Positions 10,000 through 21,066 of a stretch of 64,000 bases of DNA are shown here, piece by piece. How positions within the stretch are numbered: the stretch's first letter is position 1; each line of letters starts with the position of its first letter. This stretch comes from Aphis gossypii (lineage: Eukaryota; Arthropoda; Insecta; Hemiptera; Aphididae). The notes under the pieces are model-generated. The model saw only the letters and a list, made by a program, of their open reading frames with translations, was not told the origin of the DNA and ran no database searches. Location of the stretch: the NCBI RefSeq assembly GCF_020184175.1, contig NW_026083006.1, positions 1 to 64,000 of the forward strand, in the 5' to 3' direction. The position numbers were made by a program, and so were the translations under genes.

Positions 10000-12691
10000 C
10001 CTAACCTTTCTTGCGACAGCTGTAGTTATAGTTCGAGATAAAAATGGTGGACGGCGCCAGTGCAGAGCTATCTTGGATAGCGGTTCCCAAGTCAACTTTG
10101 TGTCAAAAAGATATGCAAATCTATTACAACTTACATGTAAGAAGTCTTTATTACCAATAAGTGGTATTGGAGACAATCGGTTAAGAGCAAGGTCATGTAG
10201 TGAGTTGAAGGTCGAATCAAGAACGAGTGAATTTAGTATAAATATTTCTTGCTATATATTGCCTAATATAGTCGGAGGATTAGCGTCTTGTCCAGAGCCT
10301 GCAGGTGGATGGAGTATACCAGGGACTGTGGCTCCACTTCTAGCTGATCCGGATTTCCATCAACCTCAAGGTATCGATCTGCTTATTGGAGGTGGCTAGT
10401 TCTTTGATGTTTTGGGAACAAAAAAATACCACTAAATATAGGTTCAGTCACATTACATGAAAGTAGCTTCGGATGGCTCGTAACAGGAGAACTTTTTTAA
10501 CCAGCATTCATCGACACTTTTCTCAATGGGACAAACAATAGAGGAAGATTGGAAGGTTCTCAGCAGCATTTAAGATACAAGCTATGGCCGAGCATCAAAG
10601 GCGAATAAGAGATGTCAAGAAGAGCAAGAAACACCAACATTTTAAGCAATACACCATCCGTGATGAGGATTGACGTTTTATCGTACGGCTTCCCACCAAA
10701 CAGGCAATCAGTGAATTAGGGGCTACATTACCTATGGCGACCGCACGTTTTTTGAACGTTGAGAAAAGATTACAACGTGATGAGCATCTGAAGGCCGAGT
10801 ACATACGATTTATGAACGAATATATTGAAATGGGACACATGGTTCAAGTAATGGACGATTCAGTTCAGACGCAGAATCCCATCTATCTACCACATCATTC
10901 GGTAATAAAAGCATCAAGTTTAACTACAAAGGTCCGAGTGGTTTTTGATGCCTCTGCCAAAAGTACATCTGGCATATCTCTTAATGATGTCTTGAGGTGT
11001 GGTCCAGTTGTTCAGCAAGATTTATTTTCAATCCTCATTCGCTTCCGCAAGCATCAATTTGTCTTAACTTCGGATATAAAAAAAATGTTTCGCCAAATAA
11101 AGGTGGCAACGGAAGATTGGGACTTACAAAGAATTGTTTGGAGATCCAGCCCATAAGAATTACTACGGTCGTACCAGCTAACTACAGTCACCTATGGAAC
11201 AACTCCTGCCTCATTTCTGTCAACCTACTGTCTTATAGCACTCGCAAAAAGTGTCGAGAAGGAATTACCGAAAGCTTTAAAGGTGATTGCCGAAGATTTC
11301 TACATGGACGATCTAATGACGGGAGCCGATACAGAGGAATACTGCTGTTGGTTACAAATAGATGTTAGCTCAGTGCTAAACTCAGCAAAGTTACCATTAA
11401 GGAAATGGTTTTCCAACTCCGAATTTGTTTTGCGAAACATGTCCAAGTGTGTTGACGATCCTTTGTTTGTATTAGATATAGGAGACGATGACACGGTCAA
11501 GTCACTCGGGTTGCAGTGGAAACCAGTCGCAGACCATTTTCAATATGACATCAGAGCAAGATCATCAGAAGGTGCGTTATCGAAGAGAGCTATACTCTCT
11601 GATCTGAACAAAATTTTCGACCCGCTTGGGTTCTTGTCACCAGTTTTAGTGAAAGGAAAAATATTCTTACAACAGCTGTGGTCTATGAAGATAGACTGGG
11701 ATGCACGGCTTCCGGTAGACATTCAGCAAAGATGGATTCGGTTTATGATGATCTTGAGCAGCTAAAGGAATTGTCCATTCCAAGAAAGGCTATTCCCGAG
11801 CGCACTGAGATCATAGATGTACATGGATTTTGCGACGCCTCGGAGAAAGCATATGGAGCCTGTATCTATATTCGTACTCAGAGCAGCGATGGAGAATGGT
11901 ATTCCAGACTTCTATGCGCTAAAACTCGAGTGGCCCCACTAAAAGGCAGCACAATCCCACGCCTTGAGTTCAACGGTGCATTATTATTAGCTCACCGAGT
12001 TGCTGAATCATGGCAAATCAACATTCATCAGTTCAAGCTTTGGACAGACTCAACTATAGTACTAGGGTGGTTAAATAGCCAGGGCAGCCGGCTAAAAATA
12101 AATGTTGCAAATCGAATAGCTCAAATCATGGATGTTACAGAGGTCAGCCAGTGGAACCATATAGGAACACATGAAAACCCAGCGGATATCCCTTCAAGAG
12201 GTTTGGGACCACGGGAGCTTTTAGAAGCAAAATTGTGGTGGAAGGGACCCACCTGGTTGGAAAGGAATGAGAAGGATTGGATCTTAAATCCAATAGTCAA
12301 CGCGAATGAAGAGCTACCTGAAATACGTAAAGTGAAACTAGTACTTGTAGCAAACAACTCAGTAAATGATATATTAGGACACTACTCAGAATGGAACCAA
12401 ATGATACGAGGAATAGCTTGGCTAATAATCTATTCAACGTTCCTGCGTAAGAAGATCAATGGACCTCAATCTTTAAGAATACATGACTTGAACGAAGAAA
12501 AAAACGGTGCTAAGAATGGTTTAAGCGGAGTGCTTTAGCAAAGAGATCTTGTCTCTAGAAAAGGGACAAGAAGTACCAAGAAATAGCCAGTTACGGAGTT
12601 TGACTCCTTTCCTACGCGATGGTTTAATACTGGTGGGTGGAAGACTCAACAATTCAGACATGGCGGATAAACATAAGCACCCTGTGGTTAG
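10000..12691 (+). pseudogene. Decayed BEL/Pao pol fragment (protease, RT, RNase H)
   Basis: The protein matches the intact BEL/Pao at 15848-21034 domain by domain but is clearly diverged. Order: aspartic protease (ILDSGSQVNFVSK near 10070), RT (VVFDASAKSTSGISLNDVL near 10940; catalytic YMDDL near 11301), Pao-type RNase H (DVHGFCDASEKAYGACIY near 11820; LWTDSTIVLGWLNS near 12040) and the start of the integrase linker (LILVGGRL near 12630). It is cut off at both ends: gag is missing, and the sequence stops at about 12691, where Ty3 sequence begins. Frame breaks include stops near 10397 and 11154 and frameshifts near 11165 and 11760. Confidence 0.85.
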
Positions 12692-14484
12692 GTGCAGCTC
12701 ATAAAGTAACCCGTATGATATTTGAATATTGATATTTCCCGGCCCGTTCAATAGTAGTTCCTGTTTTATTATATATTTTCTAGATTTTTTATAATATTTA
12801 TTTTTTTTATCTCCACGTAATGATAAAATTATACCGTTGCAAAATTCGTCTTCTGACTGTTGTGTTTTTAATGTCTCAGGTTTTATATTGTCGGAATTCA
12901 TTTCGAAATCTGTAGAGTTTGCATTAATTTTGTTTTTATCGTTCTCATTTAATTAATATATCTGTTATTTTTGTTGTATAAACGGGGTAACGTGAGAGAC
13001 AATCTGCTGCCGTGTTCCATGAGCCAGGACGATGTTTTATTTCTAGGTCAAATTCTAATAATTTAAAAATAAATTTAGTTATTCTGGAAGATGGATTCTT
13101 TATGGTTTTATAGAATTGTAGGCTTGAGTGGTCACTGAAGACTGTTATTTTCCTTCCTATAAGGTATTCTCTAAAGTAATTAGTTGCAAATACTACAGTC
13201 GACATTTCTAATTCCGTAGTGGTAAAATTTTTTTCACCTCCTTTCAATTTCCTAGACGCGTAACTAATCGGGTGTCCTTTTTCGTTTTCATCTTCCTGTT
13301 CAAGTATCCTAGAGAGTCGTCCCTCTAATGAGGCGTCTGTGGTAACAAAAACAGGGTAACCGTCTTTGAAATGTGCCATAACCGGTGCCGTTGTTATCGC
13401 CTTTTTTAAAGTCTCAAAAGATATTTCTTGTTCGTTTCCCCAAATAAATTTATTTTCTTTTTTTGTCAAATTAGTTAAAGGACTTGCAATTTTTGCGAAA
13501 TCTTTAATATATTTTCTGTAATAACTAGTGAGCCCAACAAACGCTCGTACATCTTTAATTTTTTTTGGTATTGGAAATTTCACAATTGCTTCTGTGTTCT
13601 TTCCGAGAGGTTTTAGTCCAACGTTAGAGACTGTGTGGCCAAGTAATTCAATTTCTGATTTTAAAAAGGTGCATTTATTTGTTTTTAATTTTAAGCCGGT
13701 TTCTTCTAGTCTAATAAAAATTTGTTTTAATCTAATAAATGCTTATTTAAAACTGTTTCCAAAACAACATATCATCAAGATACGCTATCATGGTTTTATA
13801 CAAATAGTCGCTAAACACGTTGTTAATGATTCTTTGAAATATTGAAACTGAGTTTTTAAATCCTTGCGGTATCCTTTTAAAATTAAATAGTCCAAAATCT
13901 GTAATAAATCCTGTCTTATCTTGGTCTTCTTGTTTTATTGGTATTTGAAAATAACCCTGAGCCATGTCGATAGAAGAGTAGTATTTAGCTCCTTCTAAAC
14001 TTCTAAAGAGGTCTTGTGATCGTGGTATTGGGTGTTTGTCAGCTACAGTCTCGTTGTTAAATTTTCTGTGGTCTACCAAGAATCGGTATTCCCCCTTTTC
14101 TTTTTTGGAATTAAGAAAACAGGCGCAGCGTAACTACTTCTACTTGGTTCAATAATGTCCGCGTCTATCATTTGGTCAATTAATATTTTTAACTATTCTC
14201 TTTGTGCCGGGGAAACTCTAAATGGTGGCTAAAATATAGGGTTATCTGATTTTAATTTAATTTCACATGGTTCTATGTTAACACAATTTATATCTAGTGG
14301 GTCTGAAGTGAATAAGTGTTTATAGTTATTAATTAGTTTAAGGCTTTTACGTTGTTCGTTATTTAATTCTTGAGAAATTTTGATTACGTTTCCTTGTTTA
14401 TCGGTTACTTCATTAAACATTTTAGTTATCATAGTGTTTTTGCTTAGTGGTATACATTGTTTTTATATTTTTTTCTACTAATTC
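12692..14484 (-). pseudogene. Ty3/Gypsy pol fragment: reverse transcriptase and RNase H
   Basis: Several frames add up to a Ty3/Gypsy pol. RT: VDHRKFNNETVADKHPIPR, the DMAQGYFQIPI block and the catalytic AYLDDML (about 13775). RNase H: FVTTDASLEG, FTTTELEM and VFSDHSSLQF, and HRPGSWNTAADCLSR (12945-13583). A spacer to integrase follows (12692-12901). Stops or frameshifts occur near 14228, 14190, 14100, 13745 and 12945. The right edge is the BEL/Pao insertion site. Integrase is not found; the fragment ends at the second BEL/Pao remnant. Confidence 0.85.
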
Positions 14485-15603
14485 TGTCGCCGCCGCGACA
14501 ATACGGCAATAGCCAATAATGTACATTCCGCTGCCGACCGATCACACACACACACTCACGCACACGTAATCATAGTTATATTTTTTTGTTTATTTTTATA
14601 TGTTAATTGTCTCTCGTGAATTATATAATAAATGTTATGCAACGGCGCCTTATCGTCTGCCGCCGGACCCTCGGCCGTGTAATATATTATTTTAAGAGTT
14701 AGTCTTTCTCCAGCGTTTTCATGCAAATAACGCATTTTCGGTCGTGCGCTAATCGCCGATTGTTAACTTGTAAATTAAAATTGATGTGGCGCGAATCGCC
14801 ACATTTCGATTATTATATTCGTTTATAAAGGTGCGAATCGCCGTATATATTTCGATTATTATATTCTTTTACAAAGGTGCGAATCGCTGTATACATTTAT
14901 TATTATATTCTTTTACAAGGGTGCGAATCGCTGTATACATTTATTATTATATTCTTTAAAGGTGCGAATCGCCGTATATTTATTGTCATATTGCTGTTCA
15001 AAGGCGCGAATCGCCGTATTTCTACTTATTAATTGTTATAAATTGTTCTTGTGTATTATTTAAATTGTTGTGTATTATTTCTATTATTATTTTCATATTG
15101 CATGTGTCATTTTTATTATATAGCTGTATAGGTAGCGGCTGGCCAGCAGTGCTCCACGAATTGTGAGTCCTTTTATTTATTTATATTTATTGCTAATACA
15201 TATTTTTACCTATTATATTTTATTGGCTGTGCCGAACCGGCAGCATTATATTATATTATTATACATTTTTTTAACTGTTGGGCCAAAAGGGCCGTAATTA
15301 TTGTCTATATTATTATATTATATTTTTACCACATTTGCATTCGTTTTACCATATCATTGTAGTATTAGTTACCCCTTTCTCTAGTATTTAAGCTGCACTC
15401 ATACACATACACAAATATACACTTACACACCCAACGCACGCTACCTAGCACTCAGAGAATTACTCGGCGAGCCGTCCAACGCTCTTGAGTTGCTATACGC
15501 ATTTATACATTATACATATCGGTCGGTGTGTGAGTGTTCTTGCGTACGAAGTATTACGATACCGGGCACACGAACTAATATTGTTTCGGTCTCGGCTTAA
15601 ACA
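14485..15603 (+). repeat. 5' LTR of BEL/Pao element
   Basis: Begins TGTCGCCGCCGCGACAATAC and ends GTCTCGGCTTAAACA. The region 14788-15020 holds about six imperfect 40-bp units, each with a GCGAATCGC core that can form a small hairpin (GGCG...CGCC); these look like U3 enhancer-type repeats. A candidate polyadenylation signal and TATA cannot be fixed by eye because of the many TATATT runs. Confidence 0.95.
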
Positions 15604-15847
15604 TTTGGTGACCTCGACGTGATCGCGTTAATTACGTATCGCGATTATTATTACTATTATCGCAACTCATAACATACGTAGCGCATAAAATTCTATTTAT
15701 TGTCATGGTGTTGTAGCTACGTAATATTGCACTCAGCAAAAACTTATTATTTTTATTATAGAATCCGCTTTTTGTTTCTTACGACACATTCGATTTAGAA
15801 TCGAGTCGGCAGTACTTCTGTAACATAGACTTAGTCATAATATAGCA
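15604..15847 (+). promoter_or_regulatory. Leader and primer-binding site of BEL/Pao element
   Basis: Two bases after the LTR the sequence reads TGGTGACCTCGACGTGATCG, starting with the TGG expected to pair with the CCA end of a tRNA primer. The rest of the 244-bp leader is AT-rich and non-coding up to the ATG at 15848. The tRNA cannot be named without a search. Confidence 0.65.
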
Positions 15848-18800
15848 ATGGTTTTAGACGCAGATACGATGAAGGTATTGTCCGAACTTAGGCGTAAACG
15901 TGGTGTGGTCAAGGGTGCACTCACCCGTACGTTGAAGTTTATTAATAGCTTCGATCCAATGACAGAGGCCTTGTCATTGCTAGAGTTTAGGCAAGAAGAG
16001 TTACCTCAAATAAATAGGAAATTCGACGATGTGCAGTCAGAGATAGAACTACTCAACACTGAGGATCCGTTGGAAGAAGAGAAGGAACGAGAAGAGTTTG
16101 AAAAAAACTATTTTGCCGCACGCTCTAGAATTCAGGAAGCTATAACTAACGAAAGGCGTCATAATGCTTCAGGTCATGATACGTCGCATAACTCGAATAC
16201 GTCAACAAGCCAGTCACGAATACAATTACCACCAATAAAGATCCCGGAGTTCAGCGGGAACATTCAGGACTGGGAACCTTTTTTCGACTCTTTTCGATCT
16301 GCAATACACGAGGAAAATAGTTTTACATCGGCTCACAAATTTTACTACCTCAGATCATATCTTACTGGTGCAGCTCTAGATCTGATCAAGGCGGTTCCTA
16401 TGACGGATGCCAACTATTATGTGGCGATTGAACGGCTTAAGCAGAGATATGACAACAAGAGCCTAACCATACAGTCTCACATCAGATCATTATTAGAATC
16501 TCCACACGTAGATAATGCAACCGCAACCGAGCTTCAACAACTACATTCACATGTATGCACGCATATTGCAGCTCTTAAGGCATTAGATCAGCCTGTGGAC
16601 AAATGGGATGCCTGGCTAATAACTATCATTAGCATGAGGTTAGACAAGGACACGTTACATGGATGGCAACTACATCAGAAGAATACACAACTCCCAAAAT
16701 ATGTAGATCTAGAAGAATTTCTTGCAGGCCGCTGTGTGGCAATGGAAACCTCTTATCAATTTAGTTCCAAACGGGAAGGAACCAACACTAACTCTGTATC
16801 TCATCAAAGGGCAAGGGGATACAAGATCAATAACAACTCTGCAAAATTGACACTATTAATCAACAAAAATGACCGTGACAATAAGTGTACTCACTGCTCG
16901 GGTAAGCATTGGTTATTTTTTTGCGAATCATTCAAGGAGTTAGACGTCAATAGTCGGTTGACAGTGGTAAGAGATGCAAAACTCTGCTTCAACTGTCTGT
17001 CACCGTACCACTCAAAGGATCATTGTAAATCAAAATATAGTTGCCATACATGTAAGGGCAGGCACAACACCCTACTCCATCAAGAGAGGAAATCAGAAGC
17101 AACAAGACAGAAGGAGGGTGATCCTTCGAGCTCATCAGAGGAAGATGCCTCGCCGGGCAGCGGTCAGAAAGTGTCCATGCCAGCTCAAGCAACAAGTGAA
17201 CACGTATTTTTAGCAACAGCAGTAGTCACCGTAAAGGGCAGCAATGGTTCTTATCACAAATGTCGAGCCGTCCTGGACAGTGGCTCACAAGTAAACTTTA
17301 TTTCAAAGGAGCTTTCGAGAGTTTTAGGATTAAACCAGAGAACAAACGTCCTACCAATATGCGGTATTGGTACCAGCAAGACTCAATCGGGTGCAAGTGT
17401 AGACGTAACCATAAGTTCCTCTGTCAAGAAATTTGATGTCAAAATAACCTGCCATATATTGCCTGTTATAGTGAATGACTTATCCGCTATACCAACTCCA
17501 AGGGACGGTTGGAACATTCCTAATGAATTTGTGCCTCTCCTAGCAGATCCAACATTCTGTGAATCGGGATCGATTGACCTATTAATTGGAAGTGGCCTTT
17601 TCTTCGACTTGATAGGAACCGAGCGTATTCCACTTGTCACAGGGAAGCTCTGCCTACAAGATAGTAAATTTGGTTGGATTGTAACTGGAATGATCGATGC
17701 AACTTGCCTTGTAAATATTGAAGAAACTCTAGAGAAAGATTCAGATGTCAATGACAGAACAGAAGATTCGACACAGTACGACAATTCTAAGTGTAATCAG
17801 AGATACTTGGAAGAAGACAAGGCCCTACATCATTTCCAGAACAACACGCGACGCAATGAAGAAGGTAGGTTCATTGTGCGATTACCTGTCAACACCTCAA
17901 CAGACATGCTCGGTAACACTCTAACAATGGCAACCACACGGTTTTTGAGCGTGGAGAGGAGGCTTCAGAGCGACGACAAGCTAAGAACAGAATATACGAG
18001 GTTCATGAAAGAATATCTTGAGATGGGTCACATGAAAGAAGTTCAAAATGAAGTTGAATTGCCGGTCCGATCTTGTTATTTACCACACCACGCGGTAAAA
18101 AAGGAGTCAAGCTTAACGACTAAAATTAGGGTTGTATTTGACGCCTCAGCAAAGAGCTCCTCCGGGGTATCGTTAAACGACGTATTGATGCATGGTCCAA
18201 CAGTACAAGCAGATGTCTTCACCATATTGGCTAGATTTAGAATGCACCAATATACATTGATGGCTGATATCGAGAAGATGTTTCGACAAGTGGCAATCGA
18301 TGAAAGGGACTGGAACTTGCAGCGAATTGTGTGGAGAGATTCACCCACTGAACCATTAAAAACATTCAATCTAACGACTGTAACATATGGAATGAAACCA
18401 GCATCATTTCTGGCAACACAATGCCTTGTAACCTTAGCTCACCTGGTACACAACGAATATCCAAGAGCCTCAGAAGTCATCAAAAATGATATATACATGG
18501 ATGATTTGATGACAGGAGCTGAGACCGAAGAGGATTGTATAAAATTACAACAAGAACTAAACACTATCTTAATTTCCGCCAAACTTCCACTACGTAAATG
18601 GTGTTCAAATTCTACTAAGGTGCTACAGCACGTAGGCAAGGGAGAGGCTGATCCACTATACACCTTGGAAATAAAGGATGGTGACACAGTGAAGTCACTT
18701 GGTTTACAGTGGAGACCATATCAAGATGAATTTCATTTCAACATAGCTATGGATTCAGCAAGATCAAGATGTACTAAAAGAACGCTCCTTTCCGATTTAA

Positions 18801-21034
18801 ACCGAGTATTTGATCCGCTCGGGTTTCTAACACCCGTGCTACTCAAAGGAAAAATATTCATGCAGCAAATTTGGGCATTGAAGGTTGAGTGGGATAGCCC
18901 ACTCTCGGCAGACATTGTAGAGAGATGGACAACATTCATGCAAGGCCTAGAGACATTAAAGAACATTTGCATACCAAGGAAAGTGATACCAGCCGCCTGC
19001 AATTTTATCGAGTTTCATGGCTTCTGCGACGCGTCTGAAGAAGCATACGGAGCGTGCATTTACTTAAGAACAAGAGGAACCAACGAAACATATCACGCGC
19101 AGCTCATGTGTGCCAAAACTCGTGTAGCGCCGCTAAAGGCAATGACAATACCACGTCTGGAGTTGAATGGGGCACTGCTGTTAGCAGAGCTTGCAAGGAA
19201 GGTAGCAGATGCATGGGGTAACAATACACATTCAATTCAGTTGTGGACAGACTCAACAGTCGTACTGGGGTGGCTGAACAGTCACAGCAAGCGACTCAAG
19301 ACATATGTCGCAAACAGGGTGAACCAGATACTCGAAATTACTGAAGCGAGGCAATGGAATCACGTCCGCACTAATGAAAATCCTGCCGACATTGCATCTC
19401 GTGGAGTAAAGCCAGCAGAACTCTCGAAAAATACTTTCTGGTGGAACGGTCCAGAGTGGCTGACCCAAGACGCAGAGCAATGGAGGATTTCAGCCCTACC
19501 GGACGAAGAGGAAATATTACCGGAAATAAAGCCAGTGCAACTAGCACTTATCTCAATTGATGCATCAAGAGATCTATTAAGTAGATATTCAGACTGGCGA
19601 AGGCTAGTACGTGCCGTCGCTTGGCTGAGACGGTTTGTGGAGTATTTACGTCTCAAGAAAAGGGCGTCTTGGAGCCAGCATCTAACAGTCCAGGAATTGC
19701 AGGAGGCGAAAGAGGTATTAATAAAAAGAGCACAAGCAGAAGCATTTGGAAAGGAAGTGGTAGCCTTGAAAAATGGTAAAGAGATACCACCCAAAAGCAG
19801 CCTCAGATCACTATGCCCGTATATTGACAACGGACTGATATTAGTGGGAGGGCGCTTACAAAATGCAACTGTTTCAAAGGAGCAAAAAAATCAAATAGTA
19901 CTGCCACCTGATCATATAATTACAAGGTTAATATACAAGGACTGCCATCATAGAATGCTGCATTGTGGTCCGCAAGCACTTCTAGCAGAAGTCAGAAGGA
20001 CATATTGGCCAACGCGAGGCAGAGCGATTGCACGCACAGTTGTTCGGCAGTGCGTCATATGCAAGAGGGCGAGACCTACGTTTGACCAGCCGATAATGGG
20101 CTCGCTTCCGAAGCAACGCGTGCAACACTCTCGTCCATTTACAACTACTGGTGTTGACTTCGCAGGGCCACTGATCATCAGAAGTGGAATACGCGGAAGG
20201 CCGGGAAAAAAGGCGTGGATCGCAATATTTGTTTGTTTCTCAACGAGAGCAGTTCACATTGAGGCAGTGGAGGATTTAACAACCAACGCTTTCGTAGCAG
20301 CGTTTAGAAGATTCATATCTAGAAGAGGAAAGCCGAACATGATTTGGAGTGATAATGGGACGAATTTTATTGGAGCACGAAAGGAGCTGGCTGTATACGT
20401 GACAAAGGTTGATGGTTGTCTAGCATCAGAAGGAATAACTTGGAAGTTTAACCCGCCTGCAGCGCCTCATTTTGGCGGCATATGGGAGAGCGCAGTGAAA
20501 AGTGCCAAATTTCACCTCACCAGAGTAGTAAGAGGCACATCCTTAACCCTAAGTGAATTGCAAACACTGTTATGCCAAATAGAGGCATGCCTGAATTGTC
20601 GACCCCTTACGCCCATGAGTAGCGACCCCAATGACTTGGAGCCAATAACTCCAGCTCATTTCCTAATAGGAGGCCCGTTGATGTTCCATCCGGAACCAGT
20701 GATCGAAGGAAAGGAGATTACAGCGTTAAGGCGATGGAAACTAGTACAAGGGTTGCTTCAGAGCTTCTGGAACAGGTGGTACGCTGAATATGTTCCGCAG
20801 CTGCAAATCCGTCAAAGGTGGACGTCAGGTTCGAGGCCACTAGCACTAAATGATGTAGTAATCGTCAAAGAAGAAAACCTAGCACCTACACGATGGAAGC
20901 TAGCACGTGTTGTGAAAGTACATCCTGGCAAGGACAACGTCGTTCGAGTGGCTACGGTAAAATTGGCTAATGGTTCAGATTTAACCAGACCAGTAGTGAA
21001 ACTATGCCGCTTGCCCATTGAGCAAACCGACTAG
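15848..21034 (+). CDS. BEL/Pao Gag-Pol polyprotein, 1728 aa, intact
   Basis: One open frame with the full BEL/Pao order. Gag: a DUF1759-type capsid region (KIPEFSGNIQDWEPFFDSF, about residue 130) and Cys/His knuckles (CTHCSGKHWLFFC near 345; CFNCLSPYHSKDHC near 380). Protease: LDSGSQVNF with the active Asp at about 477. RT: VVFDASAKSSSGVSLNDVL and YMDD at 883-886. RNase H: GFCDASEEAYGACIY (about 1059) and LWTDSTVVLGWL. Integrase: His/Cys zinc domain (HHRMLHCG, CVICKRA) and a D-D-E set at about 1437 (GVDFAG), 1502 (WSDNGTNF) and 1547 (GIWESAV). The C-terminus is a DUF5641-like domain (FWNRWYAEYVPQL; WKLARVVKVHPG). Every catalytic residue expected is present, so it may encode an active element. 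No env. Confidence 0.95.
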   Translation: MVLDADTMKVLSELRRKRGVVKGALTRTLKFINSFDPMTEALSLLEFRQEELPQINRKFDDVQSEIELLNTEDPLEEEKEREEFEKNYFAARSRIQEAITNERRHNASGHDTSHNSNTSTSQSRIQLPPIKIPEFSGNIQDWEPFFDSFRSAIHEENSFTSAHKFYYLRSYLTGAALDLIKAVPMTDANYYVAIERLKQRYDNKSLTIQSHIRSLLESPHVDNATATELQQLHSHVCTHIAALKALDQPVDKWDAWLITIISMRLDKDTLHGWQLHQKNTQLPKYVDLEEFLAGRCVAMETSYQFSSKREGTNTNSVSHQRARGYKINNNSAKLTLLINKNDRDNKCTHCSGKHWLFFCESFKELDVNSRLTVVRDAKLCFNCLSPYHSKDHCKSKYSCHTCKGRHNTLLHQERKSEATRQKEGDPSSSSEEDASPGSGQKVSMPAQATSEHVFLATAVVTVKGSNGSYHKCRAVLDSGSQVNFISKELSRVLGLNQRTNVLPICGIGTSKTQSGASVDVTISSSVKKFDVKITCHILPVIVNDLSAIPTPRDGWNIPNEFVPLLADPTFCESGSIDLLIGSGLFFDLIGTERIPLVTGKLCLQDSKFGWIVTGMIDATCLVNIEETLEKDSDVNDRTEDSTQYDNSKCNQRYLEEDKALHHFQNNTRRNEEGRFIVRLPVNTSTDMLGNTLTMATTRFLSVERRLQSDDKLRTEYTRFMKEYLEMGHMKEVQNEVELPVRSCYLPHHAVKKESSLTTKIRVVFDASAKSSSGVSLNDVLMHGPTVQADVFTILARFRMHQYTLMADIEKMFRQVAIDERDWNLQRIVWRDSPTEPLKTFNLTTVTYGMKPASFLATQCLVTLAHLVHNEYPRASEVIKNDIYMDDLMTGAETEEDCIKLQQELNTILISAKLPLRKWCSNSTKVLQHVGKGEADPLYTLEIKDGDTVKSLGLQWRPYQDEFHFNIAMDSARSRCTKRTLLSDLNRVFDPLGFLTPVLLKGKIFMQQIWALKVEWDSPLSADIVERWTTFMQGLETLKNICIPRKVIPAACNFIEFHGFCDASEEAYGACIYLRTRGTNETYHAQLMCAKTRVAPLKAMTIPRLELNGALLLAELARKVADAWGNNTHSIQLWTDSTVVLGWLNSHSKRLKTYVANRVNQILEITEARQWNHVRTNENPADIASRGVKPAELSKNTFWWNGPEWLTQDAEQWRISALPDEEEILPEIKPVQLALISIDASRDLLSRYSDWRRLVRAVAWLRRFVEYLRLKKRASWSQHLTVQELQEAKEVLIKRAQAEAFGKEVVALKNGKEIPPKSSLRSLCPYIDNGLILVGGRLQNATVSKEQKNQIVLPPDHIITRLIYKDCHHRMLHCGPQALLAEVRRTYWPTRGRAIARTVVRQCVICKRARPTFDQPIMGSLPKQRVQHSRPFTTTGVDFAGPLIIRSGIRGRPGKKAWIAIFVCFSTRAVHIEAVEDLTTNAFVAAFRRFISRRGKPNMIWSDNGTNFIGARKELAVYVTKVDGCLASEGITWKFNPPAAPHFGGIWESAVKSAKFHLTRVVRGTSLTLSELQTLLCQIEACLNCRPLTPMSSDPNDLEPITPAHFLIGGPLMFHPEPVIEGKEITALRRWKLVQGLLQSFWNRWYAEYVPQLQIRQRWTSGSRPLALNDVVIVKEENLAPTRWKLARVVKVHPGKDNVVRVATVKLANGSDLTRPVVKLCRLPIEQTD

Positions 21035-21049
21035 GTTGAAAAGGTTAAT

Positions 21050-21066
21050 TTTCAACGGGGGGAGGA
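21050..21066 (+). promoter_or_regulatory. Polypurine tract before the 3' LTR
   Basis: The purine-rich sequence CGGGGGGAGGA directly abuts the TG of the 3' LTR at 21067, the expected position for the plus-strand primer. Confidence 0.75.

Noticed and set aside
14788..15020. CRISPR-like array of about 40-bp units
   Set aside because: The units are imperfect, lie in an LTR, are duplicated in the other LTR, and the organism is an insect.
16974..20178. Several 70-160-codon ORFs on both strands within the BEL/Pao gene
   Set aside because: Shadows of the long gag-pol frame.
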